Assembly: GCA_037962975.1 (NCBI GenBank)
Contig: CM075671.1
Span: 44,850,501 to 44,914,500 of the forward strand
Reading direction: 5' to 3'
Source of the DNA: Clitoria ternatea
Lineage: Eukaryota > Streptophyta > Magnoliopsida > Fabales > Fabaceae
DNA length: 64,000 nucleotides
The position numbers and the translations under genes are program-made. The notes below the pieces were generated by a model, which was not told the DNA's origin, did no database searches, and saw only the letters and a list, made by a program, of their open reading frames with translations. Positions 25,122-36,150 of the stretch are shown piece after piece (positions within the stretch are counted from its first letter, which is position 1; each line of letters opens with the position of its first letter).

Positions 25122-25304
25122 TTCAGGAACTATCAATAAATATCTTTTAAGAATTCTTCAAGAATTCTAAGTTATTTGACTATTAAATTTATATACATCC
25201 TGAAGGGATGTTTATGAATAAGTTCTTCAGGAACCTATTTTTCATGATATAGATATAATCTTATACATCCTTCTGAGATGTTTAAAATATAAGTTCTTCG
25301 GGAA
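25122..25304. promoter_or_regulatory. Cluster of TTCnnGAA (heat-shock-element-like) sites
   Basis: Four TTCnnGAA cores occur at 25122-25129, 25157-25164, 25226-25233 and 25297-25304. TTCnnGAA is the core of heat-shock factor sites. Two of the cores lie in a repeated ~70 bp leader unit (ACATCC...GATGTTTA...AAGTTCTTC), and one lies in the palindrome AGAATTCTTCAAGAATTCT. They sit in the leader just inside the 5' LTR. Confidence 0.45.
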
Positions 25305-25429
25305 CTTTTATAATATATAAATAAATAATATAAGGTGTATAAATTGAAATTATCAAGAATAACAATAATAATAATAATCATATATTACCTTTCCTGGAAC
25401 TGATTCGATCTCAGTTGGTCAGAATTTCG

Positions 25430-25440
25430 TGCTGATAACG
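25430..25440 (-). other. Putative primer binding site of the copia element
   Basis: On the minus strand the bases right after the 5' LTR read CGTTATCAGCACGA, a sequence I recognise as common next to short-LTR plant copia elements. The tRNA is not assigned. Confidence 0.5.
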
Positions 25441-25621
25441 TGTTATGAAATAATTATAAACTAAGATTAAAAGAGTATGAGAGTAAAAGATTTAAGAGAG
25501 AAAATAGGGAAATTGAAGTATAGAAAGAAGTAGAAGATTGAATGTGTGTAGTGAATGAATGACCCAAGTTCTATTTATAGAACTTGGGGGGACATCCACT
25601 ATTATTATATTATTTATAATA
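25441..25621 (-). mobile_element. 5' LTR of the copia element
   Basis: 181 bp, beginning TGTTATG and nearly identical to 19274-19455. It holds the hairpin-TATA arrangement at 25563-25588 and is followed by the GGGAC duplication. Confidence 0.92.
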
Positions 25622-25626
25622 GGGAC

Positions 25627-26850
25627 ATCTTACAAGTCAATATTTCAATAGGTATCAAAATAAGACTATCTCAGTTGATTGAATTAGATGTGTGAAAAAA
25701 TATTTTTACAAGCCTATTTTGCACTTGCTTTTCATTAAATTGTTTCCATAAAAAAATCCATATTCTCCGAATGTAGTGAAAATTGTTTTCATGCTCATTA
25801 GATCCCACGATTTTTACATTCAACTTCTCCCTCTTGGTTTGGTCAATCACTCTCCGGTAATGAACAGTACGGTGTAATTTACAACTTTTTTTTTTATAAA
25901 TTTTCTTCAGTTTTAGAAATATACCCTCGGTTAACTTTTGGAAGAAATTAATTAATTAAATGATTCATCATCCCATGCTTTTGCATTTTTGGTGTAGAAA
26001 ATTCATGTCATGGTTAAATTAGGCTTGATTACGTAGGCCCATGATATGGTCCAAACCCAAAGACATTGACATCTTAAAACATAGGCTCTTTTGTATAACT
26101 TATTGGCCCAATTCAATTATCCTTCGTTCATTTCGAACCAGGGAATTTTTACCAAAAGAAAAACCCAGGGAATTTCTTCCTGCACGTGATTCCTTTTTCC
26201 TGCACCTCCAAGGTATATATCCAAAATGTCCCTGAATTTCAAATGCCTGCACCGCGGTCTCTTCATCAATATTTTAATATATATTTCAAAAGAAAATTTC
26301 AAAGCTACAGCATCTAAATTATTGATCAATTTTGCTATAAATAGAATTTGACCAATCTAAAATGTTGTAAAATACCAATATTAATTATTAACTAATTATA
26401 TTTCCACACCTTTAATTTCATAACTTATTACCAAATACCTTGTGTAACCCGATTTCTAACAATTTCTCAGAATTTAAAGAGCTGGATCTTTTGATCCGGA
26501 TCTAACTAGAATTTCAAAACTACAATATCGGGATTATATGATCTAGTTTTGGCCAAATTTTCAAAATATTATCATTTGGGCATATTACAATATGGTTTAT
26601 ATCAAAATTATAAATTATCACAACCGGACATCATGGTTCGATTTTGAAAATATTCACTACATCACTGTGTTGAGATGTCCGGGAATGTTAATCTAAGCTA
26701 TAATTAGAAGCTGGAAATTGTACAATATGCAGAGTCATGTATGGTTAGATGAAATTTTGTATATTTTCATGCGATCTAAAGATAAGTGTTACCTTTGTGT
26801 TCTTTCATGCTTTGGTTTATGTTTTTATGAGATCAAGAGAAGGTATACAC
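25627..26850. other. Gene-free stretch
   Basis: No supported gene, paired repeat or RNA gene is seen. Short ORFs around 26041-26329 have no recognisable domain. Confidence 0.55.
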
Positions 26851-26859
26851 CTCTGTCTT

Positions 26860-27115
26860 CTTTTGGTCTCTAAATTGATGTCTAGAATTGGTCCATACAC
26901 CACTATAAGGTATTGATCTCCAAATTAGTTTCTAACTCAGCATCTAGATATTGGTATCTAAATCTGTGTCTAACAATTGGACTCTAAATCAATATCTAAC
27001 TTCAAAATCCTAATATTTAAATCATCCATTTTTAAAATTGTCTCTAAAATATCAATTTCAAATTAGTCTTTAAAATTTGGTTTCTAAATCTATATCAGTT
27101 GTTTCCGTCTCTAAA
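26860..27115. repeat. Irregular GTCTCTAAAT-type repeats
   Basis: About ten variants of GTCTCTAAAT, such as GGTTTCTAAATC, GGTATCTAAATC and GGACTCTAAATC, occur within 256 bp. Such arrays resemble the subterminal repeats of some legume CACTA elements, but no terminal CACTA is visible nearby. Confidence 0.5.
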
Positions 27116-27543
27116 CAAAAGTGAGCTTAAAAGAGTTTATAAGCAATATATAAAAATAATTTATGATCTCATAAGATTTTTTGACTTAATTTGATAAGTT
27201 AGTTGATGTAACTTATCAAAATAAGTTTTATAATCAAATTTACAATGTAAGTTTTTATTTAAAATAACTTATTGTATAATCTCTTAATTTGATATGTTAC
27301 TTGAACTTTTTTTTTTAGAGGTGTTTGTTTGGAAACTAGTTACTATGTTCTGTTTGAGTGTTGTGAGTATGGATGAGAATAAGGTAGACCACTTGTGCCC
27401 AACTTATATAAGACTCAGTTTAACTTAACCTATTTAATAAAAAAACTAGGTAAAGATTTTTTCAAAAAGCTTATTTGCTTAAAGAAGTCAAGTTTAGACT
27501 TTTAAAAAAACTTTTTTAACCTATTGAGTAAGCCTTTTTTAAG

Positions 27544-27544
<1 letters not shown>

Positions 27545-27585
<41 letters not shown>
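27545..27585. repeat. (TA)n microsatellite
   Basis: About 40 bp of uninterrupted alternating TA, directly beside the MITE. Confidence 0.95.
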
Positions 27586-27586
<1 letters not shown>

Positions 27587-27887
27587 TACCTCCGTCCCTT
27601 ATTATAAGAATTTGAGATATTTCTTTGGTCCTTAATATAAGAACCTCATCAAAAAGTCAATAGCATTAATTATTTTTTTATCAAAATACCCTTATTAGTC
27701 ATTAATGAAATAAGCATTAATTAAATAGAAAGAGAGTAAGATTTGGGAGTACCAATAAAAGTAAGAGGGTACTTTTAGAAAACTAGTATAATTTATAGAC
27801 AAATTAAATGACTTTAACTATATTAACCAATTTTTCTTAAAAACTAGAATTTAGTTAAGAGGTTCTTATAATAAGGGATGGAGGTAG
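27586..27887. mobile_element. Stowaway-like MITE, 302 bp
   Basis: The left end CTACCTCCGTCCCTTATTAT is the near-perfect inverse of the right end ATAATAAGGGATGGAGGTAG (one mismatch). TA flanks both ends (27584-27585 and 27888-27889). CTCCGTCCC termini with TA target sites are typical of Stowaway MITEs, which Tc1/mariner transposases move. No coding. It is longer and less AT-hairpinned than classic Stowaways. Confidence 0.88.
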
Positions 27888-28095
27888 TATAATTTTATAA
27901 AATAAATTAATTTATAAATGCACATAATATTTTCTTGGAATTATAGTTTATTAAATTTAAATTTAAATTTGTTAAAACTAGCTTCAATATGTACAATAAA
28001 AAACTAAATATATTATTTTATGTATGTTGTTAGCATTTTATAAGTCTATAAGTTTGTTTAAGATAAACTTATTGATATTTTAATATATAATTTAA

Positions 28096-28487
28096 TGGTC
28101 CAGAGTCAGACTTAGAATGAGAGGGGCGGTTGAATAAGTATTAGATTCTTTTTGGGGAATTTTGAACCTTTAAAGAGCAAGTAATCAGACTCGTAGAGCA
28201 AACTTGATAAGAGCAAGGAAAGAGAAAAATGAACACAAGAGGTTTATATTGGTTCACTTTCAACACAAGCTACGTCTAGTCCCTTTCAACTTGAAGGATT
28301 TCCATTATTGTAAAATCTTATTTACAATAACAACACCAGACTTATGCCACAAGTATTCTTGACTTCAACTACTCCTAGCTTAAACCCGAGTATTCTTTCA
28401 ACAAGCCACTCCTAGCTCAAACCTAAGTATTGTATCAAAAGCCTCTTCAAGCCACAATTGTTTCCCAATGAGACTAAAGGCTGACAA
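28096..28487 (-). mobile_element. Left piece of a copia-type LTR split by the Tekay insertion
   Basis: Starts TGGTCCAGAGTC and contains gagaggggcggttgaataag, the inverse of the C-rich 'ttcaccc...ctct' segment near the 3' end of many large copia LTRs. It stops at the GACAA target site and resumes at 46982. The reconstructed LTR is about 1.44 kb. The lineage is uncertain. Confidence 0.45.
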
Positions 28488-29259
28488 TATAACATCCCGG
28501 ATAATTGAATTAAAATCTATGATTGGCGGAAAAATATTAATAATTTTTCTTGAATTAATTTTAGATTTTCAAAAATCATTATTAATTAATATGAATGTAA
28601 TTTTAAATAATTAGATGTTGTGAAATTAAATGAAAATATTTGATTGGTGGATTATTAAAATTTAGATAAAGTTAAATGAGTGGTGGTAAATTTAAAGTTA
28701 CTAAAGGGTTTTAAAAGGTAAGTTTTAATTTAAGTTTTAAAAGAAAATAGAAAAGAAAAACGTAAATTACCAATATGACATTAATGAAATAAAAACAAAT
28801 CCTCCTTCTTCTCCATTTCATTTCACGCGTTCTGCTCTCTTCTTTTCCTTCCATTGTCGTGAGCTCTTGGCTATAACCGGAGGGTAATTTCACGTTGAAG
28901 CTTCAAATTGATCGTGTTTTTGGAATCCTGGCAATGAGGTGAGTTTATTGGTACCCTCAATTTCAAGTTTCCTTCCTCCTTTTCATTTTCTCTCTCTAGC
29001 CATGGCACCCATTGCATGTGAGGGGTTTGGTTTTGCTTTCCAATGGTTATGTAAGGCGTGAAATAAGGTTCCTAAAGCTATGGGTATTTCGAAATGCACC
29101 TTCCCTTTTCCCTTCTCTCTTAGCCGAAACCTATATTGGCTTGGGGGTGTCGGATTTTCATGTTTACGACAATACGGAGCTTAGCTAAGGTTCTAGGAGC
29201 AACGAGTGTTGTTAAGTATCAATGGGTCATTCATTTTGGTTTTTGTAGGTGGTACAACG

Positions 29260-30561
29260 TGTGTTTGAATATATTAACAGGTCCAAAAGATGTGCAAGGA
29301 TTTTGATAATGACAAGTACTCTTGAAGAAACCGATGCAAAAACAAAGACATGAAATCAGAATTGAAGTAACAGCGAAGCTAATCGATTAGGCCATAGATG
29401 CTAATCGATTAGGAGCTTTCTGTCTTGGAAGAAATTGCATCAGGGTTGAAGATAATCGATTAGTGAAGCCACACAATCGATTAGATACTCACTGGAATTT
29501 AAGGTAATCGATTGCAAGACATGCTAATCGATTAGGATGCTACGAAAACAAATTAAATGCATCAGGTATAGATGCTAATCGATTACAGGTAATGAGATAA
29601 TCGATTAGTGACTCTCTGACTTGAAGCTAATCGATTACAACGCGAGGGTGTAATCGATTACGCTAGTGGAAAAACAGATTTAAGTGGGAAACCAGGTCAT
29701 GTCTCCACCATTCTTCAAATTTCCACTAACTGCAACGGCTATGATGGACTAGGGCACTCCTCAACAGCTATCTTGGGTCTATAAATTAAAGAGGAAGACA
29801 AGCACAAACACACAACCAAGAAGCAACAATTCATAGCTCTATTTTGTGCTTTGTAAGCCTATTTCTTGCATATTGTACTTTCACTTGTATATCCTCTCAT
29901 CTTGAGAGATTAGAATTTGGGAGAGCTTTTCATTTGTATATTTGCTCTATTGAGAGAGTGTATTGATTGTAAACAAACACCAAACACACAAGTTATTCAC
30001 TCTAGGTTGAGTGGTTGTTCACTCTAGGTTGAGTGGTTACAAAGGTTGTGGACTCAACCTTTGGGATATTGTGAGATTGAGAGATTGGGTGGGTTGCCCT
30101 TATACTTGTGAGGATTGGGTTCTTGAGTGTGGGACACTAGGAAGCCGCAATTGCTCAAAGTTGTATCTCTAGTCTACAATAGTGGAAAATCCTCTAAGTG
30201 GGTTGCTTAGAGGCGAGACGTACACCGGATTGGGTGGAACTCGTTACATCGGTTTGCAAGCTTCTCTTCCTTACTCTTTTACTTTCATACATTGCATATT
30301 TGTTGATTGGTATTGTTTGGTTGAGAAGAACATACTTGAACTTGCTTAATTTGCTATACCTTAGACATTGCACACCAAGTGTTTGCTAAATTGCCTAAGC
30401 AATACTTACCTCTTGTAGTGCATTGCATATCATTGTTACTTGCTTTCACTTGCATAATCTCATAAACTTGGTTATAGAAATCAATTTCAAAGGTATTCCA
30501 AGCAAAAGTTTTATAACTCAATTCACCCCCCCTCTTGAGTATTGAGGCCACTTGAACAACA
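29260..30561 (+). mobile_element. Solo LTR of a copia-type element (TSD CAACG)
   Basis: A 1302 bp block absent from the other Tekay LTR (junction near 44598). It starts TGTGTTTGAA and ends TTGAACAACA, flanked by CAACG at 29255-29259 and 30562-30566. A TATA-like CTATAAATTAAA occurs near 29780. A C-run followed by ctcttgagt near the 3' end is typical of large copia LTRs. No internal sequence remains. Confidence 0.9.
29380..29662. repeat. Cluster of ten TAATCGATTA-type palindromes in the solo LTR
   Basis: Ten copies of AATCGATTA/G occur in about 283 bp, mostly as GCTAATCGATTAG, separated by unrelated spacers. They lie upstream of the TATA-like box at about 29780, the position of an enhancer array. 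The spacing is irregular, so this is not a simple tandem repeat. Confidence 0.85.
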
Positions 30562-32188
30562 CAACGGACGGCGGAAGATCAATTGGTGAAGCAGGCGTTG
30601 GATACGGAAGAGGAGAAGCTAATCAAGTAAGCGTGGGACGCGATCGACACCGTGAACAACTTATTGAAGCTTGGAACCTAGGTAAGGGGGTGTTCAGGTC
30701 ATAATTAATTAAAATTGATTGATGTATAATTAAATCTGAGAAGAATGTAGTGTTTGTGATAAGTGAAAGGGTTTAGGAATATGTTAAGATAATTATTATA
30801 TATATGTTTGATGATGAGAATGCATTATTAATTGGCGAATGAGTTTCTATAGAATGCATGTAATTATTCTGATACATGGGATGGAAATTGTGTGTAGAAT
30901 GTTGGTATTATCTATGTAATTGATGATGGTTGGAAATATTAAGCTGGTGTATGTTTAGAGGCCGGGTCTGTGTGGCCGCCTTAAGTAATATTGATTTTGT
31001 GATGAATTATATATGATTTGAGATGCATGGTTATGTGGTTATATGGTGTGGGACGGCCGACGGTATGTTTCGCCCCTCGTTTTTGGCGCCCGTGGTCCTT
31101 TGAGATCTAGTTGAGCTACTCAGTGGTCAAGTAGGACCCAGTGGTTAAGGTAGAGAGCCAAGTCGGGCTCGGTGAACCAAGTTGGGTTCACAGGGTGTCA
31201 AGTCAGACCCCCAGCTGAAGGTCGATCCTTTTAGTATCCGGATACTAGGTGCCAGATTACATGATAAGAGTCAGTTGTGTTTCAATTGTATAACTATGTT
31301 GCTGCATGAGTTAGTGATTGATATGAAAATAATGAATGTCATGCTCATAATGATTTGCTATGATATAATGATTGTATGAGTTATAAGGAATTTGGGAGGT
31401 TAAGAAGTAAAGATGGTAATGTATTAGTATTGTGTTTACCGTTTTATATTAATTATAATGATTTCCAAACATTCACCCTTGCTGTGCTTTTCTTTCTTTT
31501 AGTAACCAATGACAGGGAGGAAGTGGATGCCCTAGAGGAAAGCGCCAAGTGAGAGCCCGATGCCAAGAAAGCTGTGGAGGCAAGGATTATGTAATAATTT
31601 AGCAGTGAATTATTTTTAATATGGATCTAGGTGTGTGGTTTGTTTGATAACCTAGCTTGTGGCCTTGATAGACTTGAAGTATTGATTTTGATGTGATAAT
31701 GATGTATGTATGGCATGGAGCTATTGTGTGATGGCTTGAATGGGCAGGTGTTATGAATGTGTGTATATATGTTGTGTGTGAGTGCAAGTTGATATTGATG
31801 GATGATGAAATAGAATATGTTATGCATAATAGTGGAAATAGGTAAAATTATGGAATTTAGGAACCGGAGTGGTGATTTTGATATTTGACAAGTTTTTGGA
31901 CCCTTAGAAGGGGCCAATAGGTTCCTTACACCATTTAGAACTTGTGCACATAGGCCTTACCAAGTTTGGAGTCCATTTCATAGGTTTAGTGCATTGTTTT
32001 GCATTACTTTTAGTTTCAAAGCATTTGTTTTGCATATCTTGAGCATATGATAGAATTTTAATGAACGGACTACACCGATAGATTTGGAATTGGGAAAACA
32101 TAGGGCCCATGAAGTTTCGTAGCGATTAGAGTTGAAACAGCTAAAATAGTTAGATTGAAAGTTGATTTATGGGTTATGATCTGTCATT

Positions 32189-32447
32189 TTCGCTCAAGCA
32201 AGCCAGTTCTCGCTTAAGCAAGCCTTTGTATGAGTTGGGGGTGTATTCTGCTAAAATCTCGCTGAAGCGAGGATATTCTCGCTCAAGTGAGTGCCAAATA
32301 AGTGGTTTCTATAAAATTTTCGCTCAAGCGAGAGTATTTCCGTTTGAGCAAGCTGATCAGGGACTGTTGTTGTCGAATCTCGCTTGACGAAACTCTCGCT
32401 TAAGCGAAAATCTCGATTAAGCGAGCAAAATCTCTTTCAAGCAAACT
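32189..32447. repeat. CGCTTAAGCG palindrome cluster (5' LTR)
   Basis: About ten variants of the palindrome TCGCTTAAGCGA and its half sites lie within 260 bp near the 3' end of the LTR. The array is conserved, with changes, at 46221-46475 in the other LTR. Confidence 0.85.
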
Positions 32448-32971
32448 GATTTAACCTTTTCTTTCCCCATAAAAGTTGTAGAGAATTTCGCCTCCATCGT
32501 TTTGGTACTAAATTTACAACAATCGGAGGTCAGTAGCCTGAGTCATGCGCAAAATACTAAAGGGTGTTCAGGCTGAACATTTCAGCAGGGCTGATTTTAT
32601 AAATTCAGGAATTAGGTAGTCTTAGGGGCATAACTAGCCATCGACTTCATAACAACTGTAGGTATTTAAGTTACGGAGGTGTAACATTTGAGATCATCTC
32701 GACTGGAGTTGTGTAACTCCCATTTGACTCAAGTTACCGAGCGGTGCGCGAGGAGTTAACATACTTAAAAATTTTCTTTGTGCAGTTTTGGGTCTCCCAA
32801 GCCTAAGATACATTATTAAGGACCCGTAAAGCCATGTAGGGACATCCTAGGACGAAGTTAAATATTTTTGGAAAAAATCTCCCTGTATTTTTATTAATCA
32901 GTGTAACATTTTATGTTTAATTGACTTTATTTGCATGTTTAGGGTCTAATAACTAGGCAGGATGTCACAGG

Positions 32972-32985
32972 TGGTATCAGAGTAG
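32972..32985 (+). other. Primer binding site of the Tekay-like element
   Basis: TGGTATCAGAGTAG, matching the initiator-tRNA-Met PBS TGGTATCAGAGC at its first 11 positions, two bases after the LTR. Confidence 0.88.
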
Positions 32986-33214
32986 TTCCTTTTAGGACCG
33001 AATAGGTGGATAAATATAGTGGATTGCGTGAGTGATATATAGGGCCATTCTTGTAATTTGTTTGTCTTTGTTTGTGTTATTGATAGGATAACTTGACATC
33101 ATCCTTTGGCACTCCGACGGTATTGTATTTTGTGTATATATAAGGTAATTATTCTATTCCTGGTGAATTATTGGTTACTAATGGTGATGTGTTTGATTAT
33201 TGTAGAACTGAATT

Positions 33215-34190
33215 ATGGCTGAGGCGACTAGTTCTAGTGGAGGAGATGACTTCTTCCTCAAAATTCTCTCAAATGATTAGGAGAGCTGAATCCGGCCCAA
33301 CTGTTGATAAATTCTTGAAAAGGAATCCACCTACTTATAAAGGAGGACACAATTATGATGATGTATATGTTTAGATGCGGGAAATTGAACAAGCCTTCGA
33401 ATATTTTGAGTGCTTGGAGGAGGAGAAAGTACAATTTGCTACTTACCGGTTGAAAGATGAGGCTAGAGTATGGTGGTCAAGGACTAAGGTACAGATGAAT
33501 GTTGCAGGAGAACCATTGGTGTGGATGAACTTTCATAGGCGGTTTCTCACCAAATACTTTCTAGATGATTACAAATCTGCAAGGAAATAGAGTTTTTAAA
33601 ATTGGAGCAAGGCAGAATGTCAGTGGCTGAATACACTACAAAGTTTGATGAATTATGTGACTTTTACCACCTTTTTTCCTTGGAAGGGACTGAAGGTAGT
33701 AAATGTGCTAAGTATGAAGCTGGATTGCGAGTTGAACTTCGCAGTGTGATTATGCCTATGGAAATTCAGGACTATCCTACCCTGGTGAATAAGGCCAGAT
33801 TGACTGAAGAAGTACAGTTACAGAAAGTATCACAGTCAAGGGACAAGAAACTATTAAAGGCTAAGGGGTTTAGTTTCAAGAAAATGGAACAATTCTTTCA
33901 TGGTGGCAAGTCTTCCACCGCTTCTTCATCTTCTTCTGGGCGTGGTTCCAATGGTCATTTTGGAGGTCGTGCTTGCTATAATTATGGCCAGGAGGGTCGT
34001 CTTGCTAAACATTATAGGGCTAACCAACCTGTTTGCCACCAATGTGGGCAACCAGGACATTTCAGATCTGATTGCTCATAGAGGCAGCAACAGAGTATGC
34101 AGAACAATAGGCCTAACACTTCTATGGCCTGTGGTGGTAACTTTCAACGTTGAGGCTAAAATGGTGGTGGCTGTGGAGGCCAACATCTGA
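33215..34190 (+). pseudogene. Tekay-like gag, disrupted
   Basis: Gag builds the virus-like particle. The start ATG at 33215 begins MAEATSSSGGDDF. A frameshift near 33260 leads into RRAESGPTVDKFLKRNPPTY. A TAG at 33372-33374 stands where W is expected (V-W-M-R-E-I-E). A second frameshift lies near 33590. The retrotransposon gag core is recognisable (KDEARVWWSRTK, then QGRMSVAEYTTKFDEL). Two zinc knuckles follow: the first has lost a Cys (CYNYGQEG), while the second, CHQCGQPGHFRSDC at about 34036, is intact. Confidence 0.87.
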
Positions 34191-34228
34191 GGAGATCTGA
34201 TGCACAGTCCAGTGGGGCACAAAATGTT

Positions 34229-34876
34229 ATGGTTGGGTGTGTCTTTGCTTTTGATGCTTCAGAGGCGGCAAGAAATGATAATCTGATACAGCGTAAGTGT
34301 GTTATTCATGGTCATCATGTGAATGTAATTTATGATTCTGGTGCCACACACTTTTTTATTTCTGAGAGTTGTGTTCGACGGCTTGGGTTACCCATGGTAT
34401 TAATGGAGAATGCTCTTAGTGTTTCCACCCCCACCGGCTCCATATTCAGAGCAACCACTATATATGGGGAGCTAGCAATGCTAATTGAGAATTTCCCTTT
34501 TGTGGTGAATTTAATATGTATGCCCTTGAAGAGTCTAGATGTTATTTTAGGTATGGATTGGCTGTCTACCAATCATGTCATGGTGGATTGCTATCGCAAA
34601 GCTGTGATCTTTTCTCAAGAGCACGACTATAACCGTGTGGTTAGTGATGTTTCTGAGATATATGTTATTCTATTTGCTATGGAGAGACGATATAATCTTA
34701 AGCCTAGTGGTATTTCGTTGGTGTGTGATTTTTCTGATGTATTCCCGGAAGATATTCCGAAATTGCCTCCCAGTAGGAAGATTGATTTTACCATTGATTT
34801 GATTCCCGGGGCTGAGCCTGTGTCCTATCCACCTTATAGAATGTCTTCGGTGGAGTTTGCAAAAGTTAAGAAATAG
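34229..34876 (+). pseudogene. Tekay-like aspartic protease and start of RT
   Basis: Open for 215 codons. The protease active site is VIYDSGATHFFIS (Asp codon near 34334), and the fold ends with LDVILGMDWL, both typical of chromovirus proteases. Next comes the linker with FSDVFPEDIPKLPP, and R-x-I-D-F-x-I-D-L-I-P-G-A, the conserved RT entry motif. The frame ends at TAG 34874-34876, where Gln is expected in the K-K-Q-L/E motif (CAG to TAG). Confidence 0.87.
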
Positions 34877-35620
34877 GAAAGTAAGTTTCTTGGTAAGGGG
34901 TTTATTCGACCGATTACTTCACCTTAGGGTCCAGTATTACTTGTGAAAAAGAAAGACGGTAGTATGCGGATGTGTATTGATTATCGGTAATTGAATAAAC
35001 TAACAATCAAGAACAAATACCTATTATCGCAGAACGATGATTTATTGGATCAGTTGTAGGGTGTCGTGGTATTTTCCATGATTGATTTGAGGTTAGGGTA
35101 TCACCAGATTAGGGTGAAGCCTGGAGATGTCCCGAAAACTGCATTTCGGACCCGCTATGGTTATTTTGAATATGTAGCGATACCGTTTGGATTGAAGAAT
35201 ACTTCAGCTATTCTTATGGACTATATAAACTGGATCTTCCAACCATACTTGGATCGATTTGTGGTGGTGTTCATTGATGACATATTGGTGAATTCAAAGT
35301 CTCTTGAGGAGCATGCCCAACATCGAAGCAATTATATGCTAAATTGTCGAAGTCTGATTTCTGGGAAGAAAGTGTATAATTCTTTGGACATGTGATTTCC
35401 TGCGATGGTGTATCTGTTGATCCATCCAAAATTGAGGCAGTTATGGCATGGGAGAGGCCTAAGTCGGTGATTAAAATCAGGAGCTTCTTGGGATTGGCTA
35501 GTTATTATCGCTGCTTCATCGAGGGATTCTCACGTATTGCACTTCTCTTGACTCAGTTGACAAGAAAAGAGTGTCCGTTTGTGTGGAGGGAAAATGTGAA
35601 TTGAGTTTCCAGACCCTAAA
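34877..35620 (+). pseudogene. Tekay-like reverse transcriptase with four premature stops
   Basis: The RT domain continues in one recognisable order: GFIRPITSP, VKKKDGSMRMCIDYR, SMIDLRLGYHQIRV, then catalytic F-I-D-D at 35270-35281, and SFLGLASYYRCFI (about 35490). Stops at 34925 (W), 34988 (Q) and 35057 (Q), plus a frame change near 35390, interrupt it. The substituted codons fit TGG-to-TAG and CAA/CAG-to-TAA/TAG changes. The residues around the catalytic pair are otherwise well conserved. Confidence 0.87.
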
Positions 35621-36060
35621 GTATTGTTTGACTATTGTACCTGTGCTGGCATTGCCAAATGTGATAAAAGAATTTGTGGTATATTGTGATGCATCCAAAT
35701 TTGGCTTAGGATATGTGTTGATGTAGGATGACAGGGTGATTGCTTATGCTTCAAGGCAATTGAGACCACATGAGCAGAATTACCATACTCATGATCTTAA
35801 GCTTGTGACGGTGGTATTTGCATTAAAGATTTGGTACCATTATTTATATGGTTCTCGCTTTATGGTATTTAGTGACCACAAGAGCTTGAAATACTTATTT
35901 AATCAGAAGGAGCTAAACATAAGACAGAGGCGATGGGTTGAGTACCTAAAGGACTATGATTTTGATCTGAGATATCATCCTGGCAAAGCAAATGTTGTTG
36001 CTGATGCTTTGAGTAGGAAAGTCTTACATGCAGCCTTCTTGATGGGAAAGGAATAAGAGT
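35621..36060 (+). pseudogene. Tekay-like RNase H
   Basis: Starts after the RT connection with VYCDASKFGLGYVLM, where the catalytic Asp is present. A TAG at 35724-35726 replaces an expected Gln. The frame resumes with AYASRQLRPHEQNYHTHDLK, then FSDHKSLKYLF (second Asp) and HPGKANVVADALSRK (His and final Asp). All catalytic residues I can place are kept. The domain would degrade the RNA strand of the RNA-DNA hybrid. Confidence 0.87.
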
Positions 36061-36150
36061 TATTGAAGGATTTCCATGACATGAATATTGGGGTTGTCAT
36101 GTAAGCCCTAAATCAGATGGTTGTTGGAATGCTGAATCTCAAATGAATTT

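Larger units (their letters stand above)
19274..25621 (-). mobile_element. Young Ty1/copia element with broken ORFs (TSD GGGAC)
   Basis: A 6.35 kb element bounded by 182 bp and 181 bp LTRs that differ by two substitutions and one indel. It is flanked by the direct repeat GGGAC at 19269-19273 and 25622-25626. The order on the minus strand is 5' LTR (right), leader, gag remnant, protease, integrase, RT, RNase H, PPT, 3' LTR (left). Integrase before RT defines Ty1/copia. Stops and frameshifts in every domain mean it cannot encode its own proteins. A gag N-terminus is missing, and the 25440-23650 interval holds AT-rich sequence instead. Confidence 0.93.
28488..32969 (+). mobile_element. 5' LTR of the Tekay-like element, with a nested solo LTR
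   Basis: 4482 bp as read, or about 3175 bp without the solo LTR at 29260-30561. The start is TATAACATCCC where the other LTR has TGTAACAT, so the TG end has mutated. It ends TGTCACA at 32969, three bases before the PBS. Confidence 0.9.

Noticed and set aside
31599..32110. Minus-strand ORFs of 62-96 codons
   Set aside because: They lie within the Tekay 5' LTR, rich in His/Thr from AT-biased sequence, with no support.
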